The notes under the pieces: model-generated
Seen by the model: only the letters and a program-made list of their open reading frames with translations
Told to the model about the DNA's origin: nothing
The model's database searches: none
Translations under genes and position numbers: made by a program
Shown: in pieces, positions 9,990-20,518 of the stretch
Position numbering within the stretch: position 1 is the first letter of the stretch
Layout of the letters: each line of letters opens with the position of its first letter
DNA from: Bacteroidetes bacterium HGW-Bacteroidetes-5
GTDB lineage: Bacteria; Bacteroidota; Bacteroidia; Bacteroidales; UBA932
Length of the DNA stretch: 64,000 nucleotides
Direction: 5' to 3'
NCBI GenBank assembly: GCA_002842515.1
Contig: PHDC01000002.1
Span: forward strand, 316,744-380,743

Positions 9990-10970
9990 TTGGAAAAAGT
10001 GAAACAATTTGCCCTGATGGGAGCAGCTGGATATATTGCTCCGCGCCACCTAAAGGCAATTAAAGAGACAGGAAATAATCTGGTAGCCGCTGTTGATCCT
10101 TTTGACAGTGTTGGGCTTATGGACAGCTTCTTCCCCGAATGCTCTTTTTTTAAAGAGTTTGAACTCTTTGACAGACATTTGTCAAGGCTAAAAAGTGATG
10201 GTTGCGGGGTTGATTTTCTATCGGTTTGCTCTCCGGATTATATGCACGATGCACATATAAGATATGGCCTTAAACTTGGTGCCAATGTTATTTCCGAAAA
10301 GCCTCTCGTTTTAAACCCCTGGAACCTTGATGCACTGGAAAAAGCAGAGAGTGAAAGCGGCAAAAAGGTCTTCACAATTCTTCAGATGAGATATCATCAA
10401 TCTATAATAGATCTTAAAAATCTTGTGGAGAGTGGCCCAAAAGATAAGATCTATGAGATGGATTTAACCTACATAACCTCCAGAGGAAACTGGTTCTTTA
10501 CCAGCTGGAAAGGAGATGTGAACAGAAGCGGAGGAATTGCCACAAACATAGGAATTCACTTTTATGATATGCTCTACTGGATCTTTGGAGAGGTTAAAAA
10601 GAGTGTCGTGAATGTAAAGAGTCACGACAGAGTGGCCGGATATATAGAGTTTGAACGGGCCAGAGTACGCTATTTCCTAAGCATAAATGCAGATACACTT
10701 CCGGCCGAAATTCTGGCAAAGGGTCAGAGGATATATCGCTCCTTTAATCTGGAGGGAAGAGAGATTGAGTTCACCGACGGTTTTGCAGATCTTCACACAG
10801 AGTCCTACAAAAACATTCTACAAGGAGAGGGTTTCGGAATTAAGGAGGCCCGCAAATCTATCCAGATTGTCTATGACATTCGTAACGCTATTCCTGTTGG
10901 TCTTAAGGGAGATTACCACCCCTTTGCTTCAAAGAAACTCGCTCCCCACCCTTTTGGATGGCAAGTATAA
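9990..10970 (+). CDS. Gfo/Idh/MocA-family oxidoreductase (WlbA-like), copy 2
   Basis: Tandem paralog: QFALMGAAGYIAPRHLKAIKETGNNLVAAVD; VISEKPLVLNP; TSWKGDVNRSGGIATNIGIHFYDML. Confidence 0.85.
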   Translation: MEKVKQFALMGAAGYIAPRHLKAIKETGNNLVAAVDPFDSVGLMDSFFPECSFFKEFELFDRHLSRLKSDGCGVDFLSVCSPDYMHDAHIRYGLKLGANVISEKPLVLNPWNLDALEKAESESGKKVFTILQMRYHQSIIDLKNLVESGPKDKIYEMDLTYITSRGNWFFTSWKGDVNRSGGIATNIGIHFYDMLYWIFGEVKKSVVNVKSHDRVAGYIEFERARVRYFLSINADTLPAEILAKGQRIYRSFNLEGREIEFTDGFADLHTESYKNILQGEGFGIKEARKSIQIVYDIRNAIPVGLKGDYHPFASKKLAPHPFGWQV

Positions 10971-11054
10971 CAACACTCTCCCGGCAAAAAATATAACAAC
11001 GCAGATTGAACCCGTACATATATAAGATTGTTTAGGTACAATACTATTATAGAT

Positions 11055-13280
11055 ATGGGTGAAAAAAGAGATCTGCAAACTAAACGCAGCTTCCCGGTTT
11101 CGGGTATGAGCTGCGCTTCTTGTGCAATGGGGGTTGAGAAGAGGCTTGGTACTCTATCCGGTGTCAAAAGTGCTGCAGTGAATTTTGCAGATAAAAGTGT
11201 TATGGTAGAGTTTGAGGGAGAGATCGTAACCCCTCTGAAACTTAAACAATCTCTGCAGGAGATTGGATTCGATATGATTATTGAAGAGGGAGATGCTGCC
11301 ATAGATAAACAGCAACAGGAGGGTGTGAAACAGTACCAAAAGCTAAAACGGAACACAATTCTGGCCTGGCTCTTCTCTATCCCGGTAATGGTGATCTCAA
11401 TGTTTTTTATGCACCATCACTATCTCAACATACCAATGATGTTGCTTACCTTACCTGTCCTATTCATCTTTGGCAGAGACTTCTTTGTTAACGGATGGAG
11501 ATCAGTCGTTAAAGGGAGTGCAAATATGGATACTCTGGTTGCAATGAGTACCTCAATAGCCTTTACTTTTAGCCTGTTCAATACATTTTTCCCTCAGTTC
11601 TGGCTGGAAAGAGGGGTTGAGCCGATGGTCTATTTTGAGGCCGCAACTATGATAATTGCCTTTGTACTTTTAGGTAAACTTCTGGAAGAGAGGGCAAAAG
11701 GCAGTACAACATCTTCAATAAAAAAGCTGATGGGTCTGCAACCAAAAGAGGCAACTGTGATACGAAACTCAGAGCCATATGTGGTCTCAATATCGGCTCT
11801 GGTCGAGGGAGATATAATTAGCGTAAAGCCGGGAGAGAAAATTCCGGTAGATGGTGTTGTTAAAGAGGGGAACTCATTTGTTGATGAGAGTATGATATCC
11901 GGAGAGCCAATTGCGGTAGAGAAGAGAGAGGGCGATAAAGTTTTAGCCGGAACAATTAACCAAAGGGGGACTTTTCTCTTTTCTGCCACAAAAGTTGGTG
12001 GCGATACCCTTCTTGCACAGATTATTAAGATGGTCAAAGAGGCACAAGGAAGCAAAGCTCCTGTGCAGAGAATTGCAGATAAAATTGCAGCTGTGTTTGT
12101 TCCGATCGTAATCGGGATATCTTTATTAACTCTTGTCTTATGGCTGCTCATAGGTGGAAGCGGCGTGTTTGCCAAAGCTATACTCTCTGCAGTTTCGGTT
12201 CTTGTAATTGCCTGCCCCTGTGCACTCGGTCTGGCAACCCCAACAGCACTGATGGTAGGAATCGGCAGAGGAGCGCAGGAGCATATTCTTATCAAGGATG
12301 CTACTGCTCTGGAGCAGATGAGAAGGGTTAATGCAGTGGTTTTAGATAAAACTGGAACTCTCACAGAGGGGAGAGCTATTGTTACCGATTGGGTATGGCT
12401 TACAGATGAGAATAGAGAGTTATATACCGGTCTTATCTACTCTATTGAGGAGAGATCTGAGCACCCGCTCGCATCTGCAATAGTACACTATGTAAAAGAG
12501 AGTGCAGATAACTATGGGCAGAGTACACAAAGATTACAGATAGAAAATTTTGAAAGCATTACCGGCTCCGGTGTTAAGGCTGTTTATAACGGAGAGAGCT
12601 ATTTCATCGGCAACAAAGAGCTTTTAAAAGGCGATATAGGAGTTGAGATTGTTGATAATCTTACTCAACAGGGAAAGAGTATTGTCCAATTTTACCGGGA
12701 TAACCAACTTAAAGCAGTAATTGCATTGTGGGACAAAATTAAGGATAGCTCACAGGAGTCTGTATCCGGGCTTAAGAGGCTTGGAATAGAGGTGCATATG
12801 CTCACGGGAGATAATTTTAAAAACGCATCTGCGGTATCTCAAGCACTTGGTATAAAACATTTTAAGGCATCTGCACTACCCCAGGATAAGGAGGACTACA
12901 TAAAAGATCTGCAGTCAAAAGGGATGGTTGTGGCAATGGTGGGGGATGGAATCAATGACTCCCAGGCGCTAAGCAGAGCAGATGTTAGTATAGCGATGGG
13001 TAAGGGAACAGATATCGCAATGGATGTGGCTATGATGACCCTAATCACCTCCGATATTGCCCTTCTGCCAAAAGCATTTGACCTCTCCAGGAGAACCGTA
13101 AGGTTAATCCGGCAGAATCTGTTTTGGGCATTTATATACAATCTTATCGGGATACCTATTGCTGCAGGAGTTTTATATCCATTTACAGGAACACTTCTAA
13201 ACCCAATGATAGCTGCAGCCGCTATGGCATTCAGCTCTGTTTCGGTTGTTCTTAACAGTTTGAGACTTGGAAGAAATTAG
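11055..13280 (+). CDS. copA: Copper-translocating P-type ATPase
   Basis: HMA domain [55 protein letters not shown]. Confidence 0.93.
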   Translation: MGEKRDLQTKRSFPVSGMSCASCAMGVEKRLGTLSGVKSAAVNFADKSVMVEFEGEIVTPLKLKQSLQEIGFDMIIEEGDAAIDKQQQEGVKQYQKLKRNTILAWLFSIPVMVISMFFMHHHYLNIPMMLLTLPVLFIFGRDFFVNGWRSVVKGSANMDTLVAMSTSIAFTFSLFNTFFPQFWLERGVEPMVYFEAATMIIAFVLLGKLLEERAKGSTTSSIKKLMGLQPKEATVIRNSEPYVVSISALVEGDIISVKPGEKIPVDGVVKEGNSFVDESMISGEPIAVEKREGDKVLAGTINQRGTFLFSATKVGGDTLLAQIIKMVKEAQGSKAPVQRIADKIAAVFVPIVIGISLLTLVLWLLIGGSGVFAKAILSAVSVLVIACPCALGLATPTALMVGIGRGAQEHILIKDATALEQMRRVNAVVLDKTGTLTEGRAIVTDWVWLTDENRELYTGLIYSIEERSEHPLASAIVHYVKESADNYGQSTQRLQIENFESITGSGVKAVYNGESYFIGNKELLKGDIGVEIVDNLTQQGKSIVQFYRDNQLKAVIALWDKIKDSSQESVSGLKRLGIEVHMLTGDNFKNASAVSQALGIKHFKASALPQDKEDYIKDLQSKGMVVAMVGDGINDSQALSRADVSIAMGKGTDIAMDVAMMTLITSDIALLPKAFDLSRRTVRLIRQNLFWAFIYNLIGIPIAAGVLYPFTGTLLNPMIAAAAMAFSSVSVVLNSLRLGRN

Positions 13281-13315
13281 GGAAATATTTTATAACATAT
13301 AATTACAAATTTACT

Positions 13316-14575
13316 ATGAGCGAATTTATCAATAACTCGTCAAAAAGGAGGGAGCTTCTAAAGCATATGATCCTTGAGCTGCATCAGGGCGAAGCCCCGT
13401 CAGAGGTGAAGATCCGTCTTAAAGAGCTGCTAAAATCTATACCTTATAACGAGGTAGTAGAGGTAGAACAGGAGTTGATTTCTGAAGGGCTCCCGGAGGC
13501 AGAGGTTCTTAAATTTTGTGATATTCACAGTTCAGTTCTAGAGGGCACCATAGTATCACAACAAATCGAGGTACCTGCTGCACACCCGGTTGATACCATT
13601 AAAAAAGAGAATATTGAGATTGAGAAAGTGACCGGTAAAGTAAAGGAGATCTTTGAATCGATTCCAAAATTGGAAGCCGAAAACGAGAGCGTGGAGATAG
13701 CGAAGATAGTTCTTAAGCTCAAAGGTCTATTCAACAGCCTCTGGGACATAGATAAACACTACAAGAGAAAAGAGTATCTTCTATTTCCGTTTTTAGAAAA
13801 GGCAAATATTACAGGCCCTCCAAAAGTGATGTGGGGTAAGCACGATGAGATTAGGGAACAGCTAAAGGCCTCAATTGAGGCACTTACCCCCGGGAGTATT
13901 ACAGGCAAAGAGGAGCTTATGTCGGTAATTGTTTTTCTGCTCGGTCCCACAATTGACGCTATTGACAGTATGATAATGAAGGAGGAGGAGATACTTCTCC
14001 CTATGTGTATGGAGAAGTTTACAGAGGAGAACTGGTATCAGGTATATCTGGAGACACCGGTTTACGGCTACTGCCTCTATGACACTCGTGATGAGTGGAG
14101 ACCATCTGAATCTGTTTTAGAGAATATAACAGTGGATAGATCTGAATATGTAAAAGGGGCCCCTATCCGTCTCTCTTCGGGCAGTTTTGACATTAAGGAG
14201 CTGGAGGCACTTTTTGTCTCGATTCCCATAGATATAACCTATGTAGATGCCAACGATAAGGTTAAATTTTTCTCTCACAGTCCAAACAGGGTTTTTGAAA
14301 GAAATCGCTCAATAATAGGCCGTGATGTGAGGCTATGTCACCCTCCGGGAAGTGTGAAAATTGTTGAACAGATTCTGGAGGACTTTAAAAGCGGTAAAGA
14401 GAACCAGGCCAACTTTTGGTTATCTAACTTTATGGGCAGATTTGTCCATATTGGGTACACCGCCCTTAGAGGAAAAGATAATGAATACCTTGGAGTTATA
14501 GAGATTACTCAGGATATAACCGAACTCCGTAAACTGGAGGGCGACCAGCGGTTGCTCTCATACACCGGTTCGTAG
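13316..14575 (+). CDS. DUF438/hemerythrin/PAS domain protein
   Basis: N-terminal DUF438-like region, hemerythrin-like segment (DIDKHYKRKEYLLFPFLEK...WGKHDEIR), C-terminal PAS. Confidence 0.75.
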   Translation: MSEFINNSSKRRELLKHMILELHQGEAPSEVKIRLKELLKSIPYNEVVEVEQELISEGLPEAEVLKFCDIHSSVLEGTIVSQQIEVPAAHPVDTIKKENIEIEKVTGKVKEIFESIPKLEAENESVEIAKIVLKLKGLFNSLWDIDKHYKRKEYLLFPFLEKANITGPPKVMWGKHDEIREQLKASIEALTPGSITGKEELMSVIVFLLGPTIDAIDSMIMKEEEILLPMCMEKFTEENWYQVYLETPVYGYCLYDTRDEWRPSESVLENITVDRSEYVKGAPIRLSSGSFDIKELEALFVSIPIDITYVDANDKVKFFSHSPNRVFERNRSIIGRDVRLCHPPGSVKIVEQILEDFKSGKENQANFWLSNFMGRFVHIGYTALRGKDNEYLGVIEITQDITELRKLEGDQRLLSYTGS

Positions 14576-14577
14576 AT

Positions 14578-15132
14578 ATGCCAAAGCCAATAACTCTTCA
14601 GACAAAAATCTCGGAGCTTCTGGAAGAGTATCCTCAACTTGAGGAGACTCTTCTGGAGCTCTCCCCAGCATTTGCGAAGCTCAAAAATCCCTTTCTGCGC
14701 AAAACAATTGCAAGGGTTACCTCTGTTAAACAGGCTGCAGCAATTGCAGGAGTAGAGGCCGGTAATGTTGTAATCTTGCTCCGAAAAGCAGCAGGGGTAG
14801 ATGGAGTGGAGGGGGGTGAATCTACTGAGAGAGACAAAGGTGATTTAACCGCAGAGGATAGGGAGAAATATTGTGGTGAGCAACCTGATTGGTACTCCCC
14901 GCAGAGAGTTAAACAGAGTTTTGACGCTGTTGCTATTCTAAATTCGGGAGATGTACCTATGTCACAGATACTCAAAGCTACGCAAGAGCTTTTACAGGGA
15001 GATATCTATGAGTTTACCACACCTTTCCTTCCAACCCCCATTCTGGACATTCTACTGGGAAAAGGCTTTTTGGTTTGGAGCGAAACAGACCCGTCCGGAA
15101 CCACCTATTACAACAGAGTAACTCGTTTTTGA
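14578..15132 (+). CDS. DUF1858/DUF2249 domain protein
   Basis: TLQTKISELLEEYPQLEETLLELSPAFAKLKNPFLRKTIARVTSVKQAA; directly after the DUF438 gene. Confidence 0.65.
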   Translation: MPKPITLQTKISELLEEYPQLEETLLELSPAFAKLKNPFLRKTIARVTSVKQAAAIAGVEAGNVVILLRKAAGVDGVEGGESTERDKGDLTAEDREKYCGEQPDWYSPQRVKQSFDAVAILNSGDVPMSQILKATQELLQGDIYEFTTPFLPTPILDILLGKGFLVWSETDPSGTTYYNRVTRF

Positions 15133-15181
15133 GAGACCTTCATTGAGAAAAAATGAGTATATTTACTCAAATTTGAATTAT

Positions 15182-16666
15182 ATGAAGAGGATTGCAATAA
15201 TCGGCGGGGGCTTCTCAGGTCTGTCCGCTGCTTGTTATCTTGCAAGAGATGGTTATGATGTAACTCTGTACGAAAAGAACAGCACATTGGGAGGTAGAGC
15301 AAGAGTTATTGAGAGGGATGGCTTTACTTTTGATATGGGCCCGACGTTCTACTGGATGCCGGATATTTTTGAAAAATTCTTTGCAGATTTTGGAAAAAGC
15401 GCATCAGATTATTATAGACTCATAAGGTTAAACCCGGGATATGAGATCTATTTTGATTCACTGGACTCTGTTAAGATATCGTCTAAGCTTGAAGAGATAT
15501 ACGCGGTTTTTGAACAGATAGAGCCCGGTAGCAGCAGATTCCTTAAGAGCTATCTTAAAAGGGCAGAGTACAACTATAGAGTTGCAATTGACAAAGTTAT
15601 GGAGAGGCCGGGTAAATCTCCATTGGAGCTGATAATGCCCGAAACTATTATGAGTCTCTCACAGTTTATCACCTCAATAAGTGCATCTGTAAGAGCAAAT
15701 ATTAAAAGTGAAAAGCTGCGTCAGGTGCTTGAATTTCCGGTACTGTTCCTCGGGGCAAAGCCCTCCAGAACTCCTCTTTTCTACTGTTTTATGAACTATG
15801 CAGATATGGTGCTGGGAACCTGGCACATAGAGGGTGGAATGTTCAAGCTGGTAGAGGCTATGGAGAGTATCGCAAAGAGTTACGGAGCCAAAATCATAAC
15901 CGATTGCCATATTGATAAAATAGTAACCAAAAACTCTAAGGTTACCGGAGTTAATTTCACAAATAGAAAAGATGGAGTAACATCAAGTGCTGATGCCGAC
16001 TTTGTAATAACATCTGCAGATTACCACTTTAGTGAGACCCTTCTGGATGAAAGTGAACGAAACTACAGTGAGAAGTATTGGCAGGGAAGAGTTTTTGCCC
16101 CCTCTGCCCTACTCTACTATGTTGCATTCAATAAAAAACTCGACAACATATCTCATCACACCCTATTCTTTGACTCAAGCTTTACAGAGCACGCAGAGAC
16201 AATTTACGATAGCCCGCGCTGGCCCGACAAACCTCTCTTCTACGGAAGCTTTCCCAGTATAACTGACCATACCCTTGCACCCGAAGGGAAGGAGTGCGGA
16301 ATCTTCCTCATTCCAATTGCTTCTGGAATTAAGGACACTCCGGAACTTAGAGAGAACTACTTCCTTCAGATAATCTCCAGGATGGAGAGACTTACAAATC
16401 AAGAGATTTCCAACCATATTATCTTCAAAGAGAGCTATTCCCTCAAAAACTTTACAGAAGATTACCACGCATACAAAGGAAATGCATACGGCCTCTCCAA
16501 CATACTGATGCAGACGGCTTTCCTCAAACCAAAAATGGAGAACAGACATTTAGATAACCTTCTGTATGTTGGGCAGCTCACTGTTCCCGGCCCGGGGGTA
16601 CCTCCCGCAATAATATCCGGAAAAATTGCCAGGGGCTTAACCATTAAAAAGTTGAAAAATGGATAA
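15182..16666 (+). CDS. crtI: Phytoene desaturase family protein
   Basis: MKRIAIIGGGFSGLSAACYLARDGYDVTLYEKNSTLGGRARV; C-terminal GQLTVPGPGVPPAIISGKIA. Confidence 0.88.
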   Translation: MKRIAIIGGGFSGLSAACYLARDGYDVTLYEKNSTLGGRARVIERDGFTFDMGPTFYWMPDIFEKFFADFGKSASDYYRLIRLNPGYEIYFDSLDSVKISSKLEEIYAVFEQIEPGSSRFLKSYLKRAEYNYRVAIDKVMERPGKSPLELIMPETIMSLSQFITSISASVRANIKSEKLRQVLEFPVLFLGAKPSRTPLFYCFMNYADMVLGTWHIEGGMFKLVEAMESIAKSYGAKIITDCHIDKIVTKNSKVTGVNFTNRKDGVTSSADADFVITSADYHFSETLLDESERNYSEKYWQGRVFAPSALLYYVAFNKKLDNISHHTLFFDSSFTEHAETIYDSPRWPDKPLFYGSFPSITDHTLAPEGKECGIFLIPIASGIKDTPELRENYFLQIISRMERLTNQEISNHIIFKESYSLKNFTEDYHAYKGNAYGLSNILMQTAFLKPKMENRHLDNLLYVGQLTVPGPGVPPAIISGKIARGLTIKKLKNG

Positions 16667-17504
16667 GCTTTACCGGGAGCTCTCTTTGAAGACAAGCAAA
16701 CTCACCACCAAACTCTACAGTACATCGTTCTCTGCCGGGCTTTTGTGTATTGAAAAGCAGAGCAGGGAGGCAATCTACTCCATCTACGGGTTTTTAAGGC
16801 AGGCAGATGAGATTGTAGATACATTTCACGAATACGATAAAGAGGCACTGATGCTCGAATTTGAGCAGGAATATCGCAAGTGCAGGGAAAGGGGAATAAG
16901 TCTGAATCTTATTATTAACTCATTTGTACTTACGGTAAATAAGTACTCCATCCCGGATGATCTGATTGAAGCTTTCCTGAGCAGTATGAAGAGCGATCTG
17001 GCAAACTGGGAGTTCAGCGAAAAAGGGATCAAGGAGTATATCTACGGATCTGCAGATGTTGTAGGGCTTATGTGTCTTAAGGTGATGACCCATAACAACC
17101 CGGCAGATTACAACAGGCTAAAGGGAAACGCAATGAGCCTCTCATCTGCTTTCCAAAAGATTAACTTTCTGAGGGACATTAAAAACGATACCGAGAATCT
17201 CTCCCGAAACTACTTTCCGGTGCTAAACAACAGACCGTTTGATACGGAGACTAAAAAAATAATACTGGAAGATATATACTTAGATTTTCGGGATGCCCTA
17301 AAAGGGATTAGAGAGCTGCCAAAAAATGCCAGAACGGGCATCTACCTGGCATACCTCTACTATATGAAGCTCACTGCAAAAATTGAAAAAACACCTACAG
17401 AGCAGCTTATGAAAAGGCGAATAAGGGTTGGGGATACACAAAAATTTCTTCTTTTTTGCTCTGCAAATATTAGATCTCTTCTTGGAAAGAGATTTATGAG
17501 ATAG
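16659..17504 (+). CDS. crtB: Phytoene/squalene synthase family protein
   Basis: SFSAGLLCIEKQSREAIYSIYGFLRQADEIVDTF; AFQKINFLRDIKNDTENLSRNYFP; overlaps crtI. Confidence 0.88.
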   Translation: MDKLYRELSLKTSKLTTKLYSTSFSAGLLCIEKQSREAIYSIYGFLRQADEIVDTFHEYDKEALMLEFEQEYRKCRERGISLNLIINSFVLTVNKYSIPDDLIEAFLSSMKSDLANWEFSEKGIKEYIYGSADVVGLMCLKVMTHNNPADYNRLKGNAMSLSSAFQKINFLRDIKNDTENLSRNYFPVLNNRPFDTETKKIILEDIYLDFRDALKGIRELPKNARTGIYLAYLYYMKLTAKIEKTPTEQLMKRRIRVGDTQKFLLFCSANIRSLLGKRFMR

Positions 17505-17539
17505 TCATATCCAGGTTTTACATTTATTAACTCAGGAGT

Positions 17540-19039
17540 ATGAAAATAGCAGTAATTGGCTCAGGAATAGGAGGTCTTGCAATAGCTGCAAGGCTTGCAA
17601 AAAAGGGGTACGATGTTACCCTTTACGAGAAAAACGCTACTCCGGGAGGAAAGGTCTCTCAAATAAGAGAGAGAGGATACCGCTTTGACACAGGACCCTC
17701 TCTCTTTACCCTGCCCAATCTGGTAGATGAGATTGCAGATATCAAATACTTCAAGCTGGAGAACAGCTGTCGCTACTTCTACCCGGATGGGACAAAATTC
17801 AACTTCTATCAGGATCCCGAGAAACTTAGAGAGGAGACACTTAAAAACAGCAGCGAAGATTATGCAAACATTGAGAAGAGGTTAAAAGAGTCTTCCCAGA
17901 TATACAATCTTACCAGTGACCTCTTTATCTTTAACTCTTTCAGTAAAATCAGCAATTTTTTAAAGCCGGCAAATCGAAAGATTCCTCTTAAACTCCACAA
18001 AATGGGGTTTCACAGAAGTATGCACTCGGCAAACAGGGCTCTATTTAAAGATAGCCGAATAGTACAACTCTTTGACAGATATGCAACATACAACGGATCT
18101 TCGCCATATCGCGCACCTGCGACTCTTAATATGATATCGCATCTGGAGCACAATATCGGGGCTTTCTTCCCGGAGAATGGAATCTACTCAATTGTTGACT
18201 CTCTGTATAAGAGAGGGTTGGAACTTGGGGTAAAATATGAGTTCAACACTCCTGTAAGCAGCATTATAATTGATAAAAAAACCAATTGTGCGAAAGGGTT
18301 AGTTGTAAAATCTCAGGAGCTCTTTTATGATATTGTTGTCTCCGACTGTGATGTTAAATATCTCTCGGAGAATATGATGCCTGCTAAAACAAGACACCCT
18401 CTGGGCAACAGATTAAAACAGCTTGAGCCCTCTTCATCTGCACTTATCTTCTACTGGGGTGTTAAGGCAGAGCATCCACAGCTGGATGTACATAATATAC
18501 TATTTAGCGAAAACTACAAAAAGGAGTTTGACTCTCTTTTTTATAAGATGAATATGTATAAAGATCCTACAATCTATATCTTTATCAGCAAAAAAGCCGT
18601 AGCGACAGATGCACCTGCCGGGTGTGAAAACTGGTTTGTAATGGTAAACGCACCTGCCAATATCGGGCAAGATTGGCACTCAATTATTACAAAGACAAGA
18701 TCTGAGATTATAAAAAAGATAAACCATACTCTGGGTGAGGGCGCCGCCTTTGATATTGAAAAAGAGATTGAATTTGAACATATTGCCTCACCGGTAACCA
18801 TTGAGAAAAATACTTTGAGTAGTCGGGGTGCTCTCTACGGAAGCTCCTCCAACTCAATTATGGCTGCTTTTTTGCGCCACCCCAACTTCCTTAAAAAATT
18901 CAAAAATCTCTATTTTGTGGGGGGCAGCGTGCACCCGGGAGGCGGAATTCCACTCTGTCTTGCCGGAGCAAAGATTGTTGAGCAGGAGATTGAGGAGAGG
19001 AAAAGTGTAAAGAGAAGGACTTTGAAGAGCGATACTTGA
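17540..19039 (+). CDS. Second CrtI-family carotenoid desaturase
   Basis: MKIAVIGSGIGGLAIAARLAKKGYDVTLYEKNATPGGKVSQ; VGGSVHPGGGIPLCLAGAKIV. Confidence 0.85.
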   Translation: MKIAVIGSGIGGLAIAARLAKKGYDVTLYEKNATPGGKVSQIRERGYRFDTGPSLFTLPNLVDEIADIKYFKLENSCRYFYPDGTKFNFYQDPEKLREETLKNSSEDYANIEKRLKESSQIYNLTSDLFIFNSFSKISNFLKPANRKIPLKLHKMGFHRSMHSANRALFKDSRIVQLFDRYATYNGSSPYRAPATLNMISHLEHNIGAFFPENGIYSIVDSLYKRGLELGVKYEFNTPVSSIIIDKKTNCAKGLVVKSQELFYDIVVSDCDVKYLSENMMPAKTRHPLGNRLKQLEPSSSALIFYWGVKAEHPQLDVHNILFSENYKKEFDSLFYKMNMYKDPTIYIFISKKAVATDAPAGCENWFVMVNAPANIGQDWHSIITKTRSEIIKKINHTLGEGAAFDIEKEIEFEHIASPVTIEKNTLSSRGALYGSSSNSIMAAFLRHPNFLKKFKNLYFVGGSVHPGGGIPLCLAGAKIVEQEIEERKSVKRRTLKSDT

Positions 19040-19099
19040 TAGAGATAACTTTATTCAGAAAACAGATTTTTTTTAACAAGAGCATAAAATTTAGCAAAT

Positions 19100-19822
19100 A
19101 TGCAAAGTGACGACCCTGCAGAGAGAATCAAGAAGATATTTTACAGAGTACTCTCGGTATTGAGTTACAAGGAGCTTCCTAAAACCTTTGTAATCTTTTA
19201 TTCTGTTGGAGTTTTGCTCTATTTCATTCCTTTTACAAGAGAGCTCTTTATTGCAGTTACACCACTCTCTCTAATATTTGTAATTGCATCATTACTATGG
19301 CATCATAAAAGATGGGACCGCTCATTTCTGCTCTTTATTGCAATTGTCATAACATCTTCGTTCATTATTGAGGCTATCGGTGTAGAGACAGGAGCCATTT
19401 TCGGTCAGTATGAGTATCTGAATGCATTAGGGCCAAAGGTGTTTGAGACACCTCTCATTATTGGGGCTAACTGGTTGATGCTCACATATTGCAGTGCGTC
19501 AATTATGGAGTATGCACGACGAAGAAGTTCGGGGACAATTGATGTTGCAATTAAGATTGTTGGCGGTGCCCTTATTATGGTAATGTACGATGTTACCGTT
19601 GAGCTCGTTTCTCCACAAATGGGTATGTGGCAATTCGTAAGCGATTACCCACCTGTTGAGAATTTTGTTATGTGGTTTATAATGGCTCTGGTTTATCATA
19701 TTATTTTTGCAGGATTTAAGATTAAACCTATTGGCAAACCTGCTATCGCTCTATTTATTTGCCAGATAGTCTTCTTTTTAGCAATTTATCTCTATTGGCA
19801 AATTGCCCTCATATTAAATTAA
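19100..19822 (+). CDS. Carotenoid biosynthesis protein (CruF/DUF422-like membrane protein)
   Basis: Multi-TM; FIIEAIGVETGAIFGQYEYLNALGPKVFETPLIIGANWLML; cluster context. Confidence 0.75.
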   Translation: MQSDDPAERIKKIFYRVLSVLSYKELPKTFVIFYSVGVLLYFIPFTRELFIAVTPLSLIFVIASLLWHHKRWDRSFLLFIAIVITSSFIIEAIGVETGAIFGQYEYLNALGPKVFETPLIIGANWLMLTYCSASIMEYARRRSSGTIDVAIKIVGGALIMVMYDVTVELVSPQMGMWQFVSDYPPVENFVMWFIMALVYHIIFAGFKIKPIGKPAIALFICQIVFFLAIYLYWQIALILN

Positions 19823-19840
19823 TTGAAATAATAAAAGCAG

Positions 19841-20497
19841 TTGATAAAAGCACATCATAAGAAAATCTGGGAGTTGTTTTTTGTACTCTATGCAAAATTC
19901 CATCTTCGTTCTCTTTTTAAAGAGATCCTCTTTAGAGATATGAGTGTCGAACCTGCTTCTAACCTCAAACAAGGGGATGCTCTCTCTGCAGGAAAATCTG
20001 TTATATTAATCTCCAACCACTTCTCCTTTTGGGACGGGTTTATCCACATTATTATGAACAGAGCTCTCTTCAGGCGCAAAATTCACATAATGATGCTTTA
20101 TGAGCAGCTGATAAAACATAAATTCTTAAGATACGGAGGAACTTTCTCAATAGATAAGGGGAGAAAAGGGGTGGTTGAGTCACTCAAATACAGCTGTGAG
20201 ATCCTTAAAGATTTCAATAATATGCTGCTTATCTTTCCACAAGGTAAGATTCAATCTATTTACACCTTCCCTTTTCGGTTTGAAAAAGGTGTAGAGCACA
20301 TAATATCACACTCTAAAGATGTGGATATCTATTTTAATATTAACCTTTTGGACTTTTTCTCCGATAAAAAACCAACCCTTACAATGTACTACAAACACTA
20401 TATATCAAATAATTTTAAAATTGAAGAAATCGAACAGGCGTATAACCTCTTTTCACAGCACTGTATGGAGAACGAAAGAGGAGAGCCCAAAAGGTAG
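19841..20497 (+). CDS. Lysophospholipid acyltransferase family (PlsC-like) protein
   Basis: ISNHFSFWDGF (NHx4D-like), LIFPQGKIQ; TTG start. Confidence 0.75.
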   Translation: MIKAHHKKIWELFFVLYAKFHLRSLFKEILFRDMSVEPASNLKQGDALSAGKSVILISNHFSFWDGFIHIIMNRALFRRKIHIMMLYEQLIKHKFLRYGGTFSIDKGRKGVVESLKYSCEILKDFNNMLLIFPQGKIQSIYTFPFRFEKGVEHIISHSKDVDIYFNINLLDFFSDKKPTLTMYYKHYISNNFKIEEIEQAYNLFSQHCMENERGEPKR

Positions 20498-20518
20498 AGA
20501 AATGCAACCGGAATCGTT

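Noticed and set aside
11630-12364. Long antisense ORF within copA (244 aa)
   Set aside because: Antisense to a clearly coding P-type ATPase; low-complexity translation typical of shadow ORFs; the same holds for other antisense ORFs in the track
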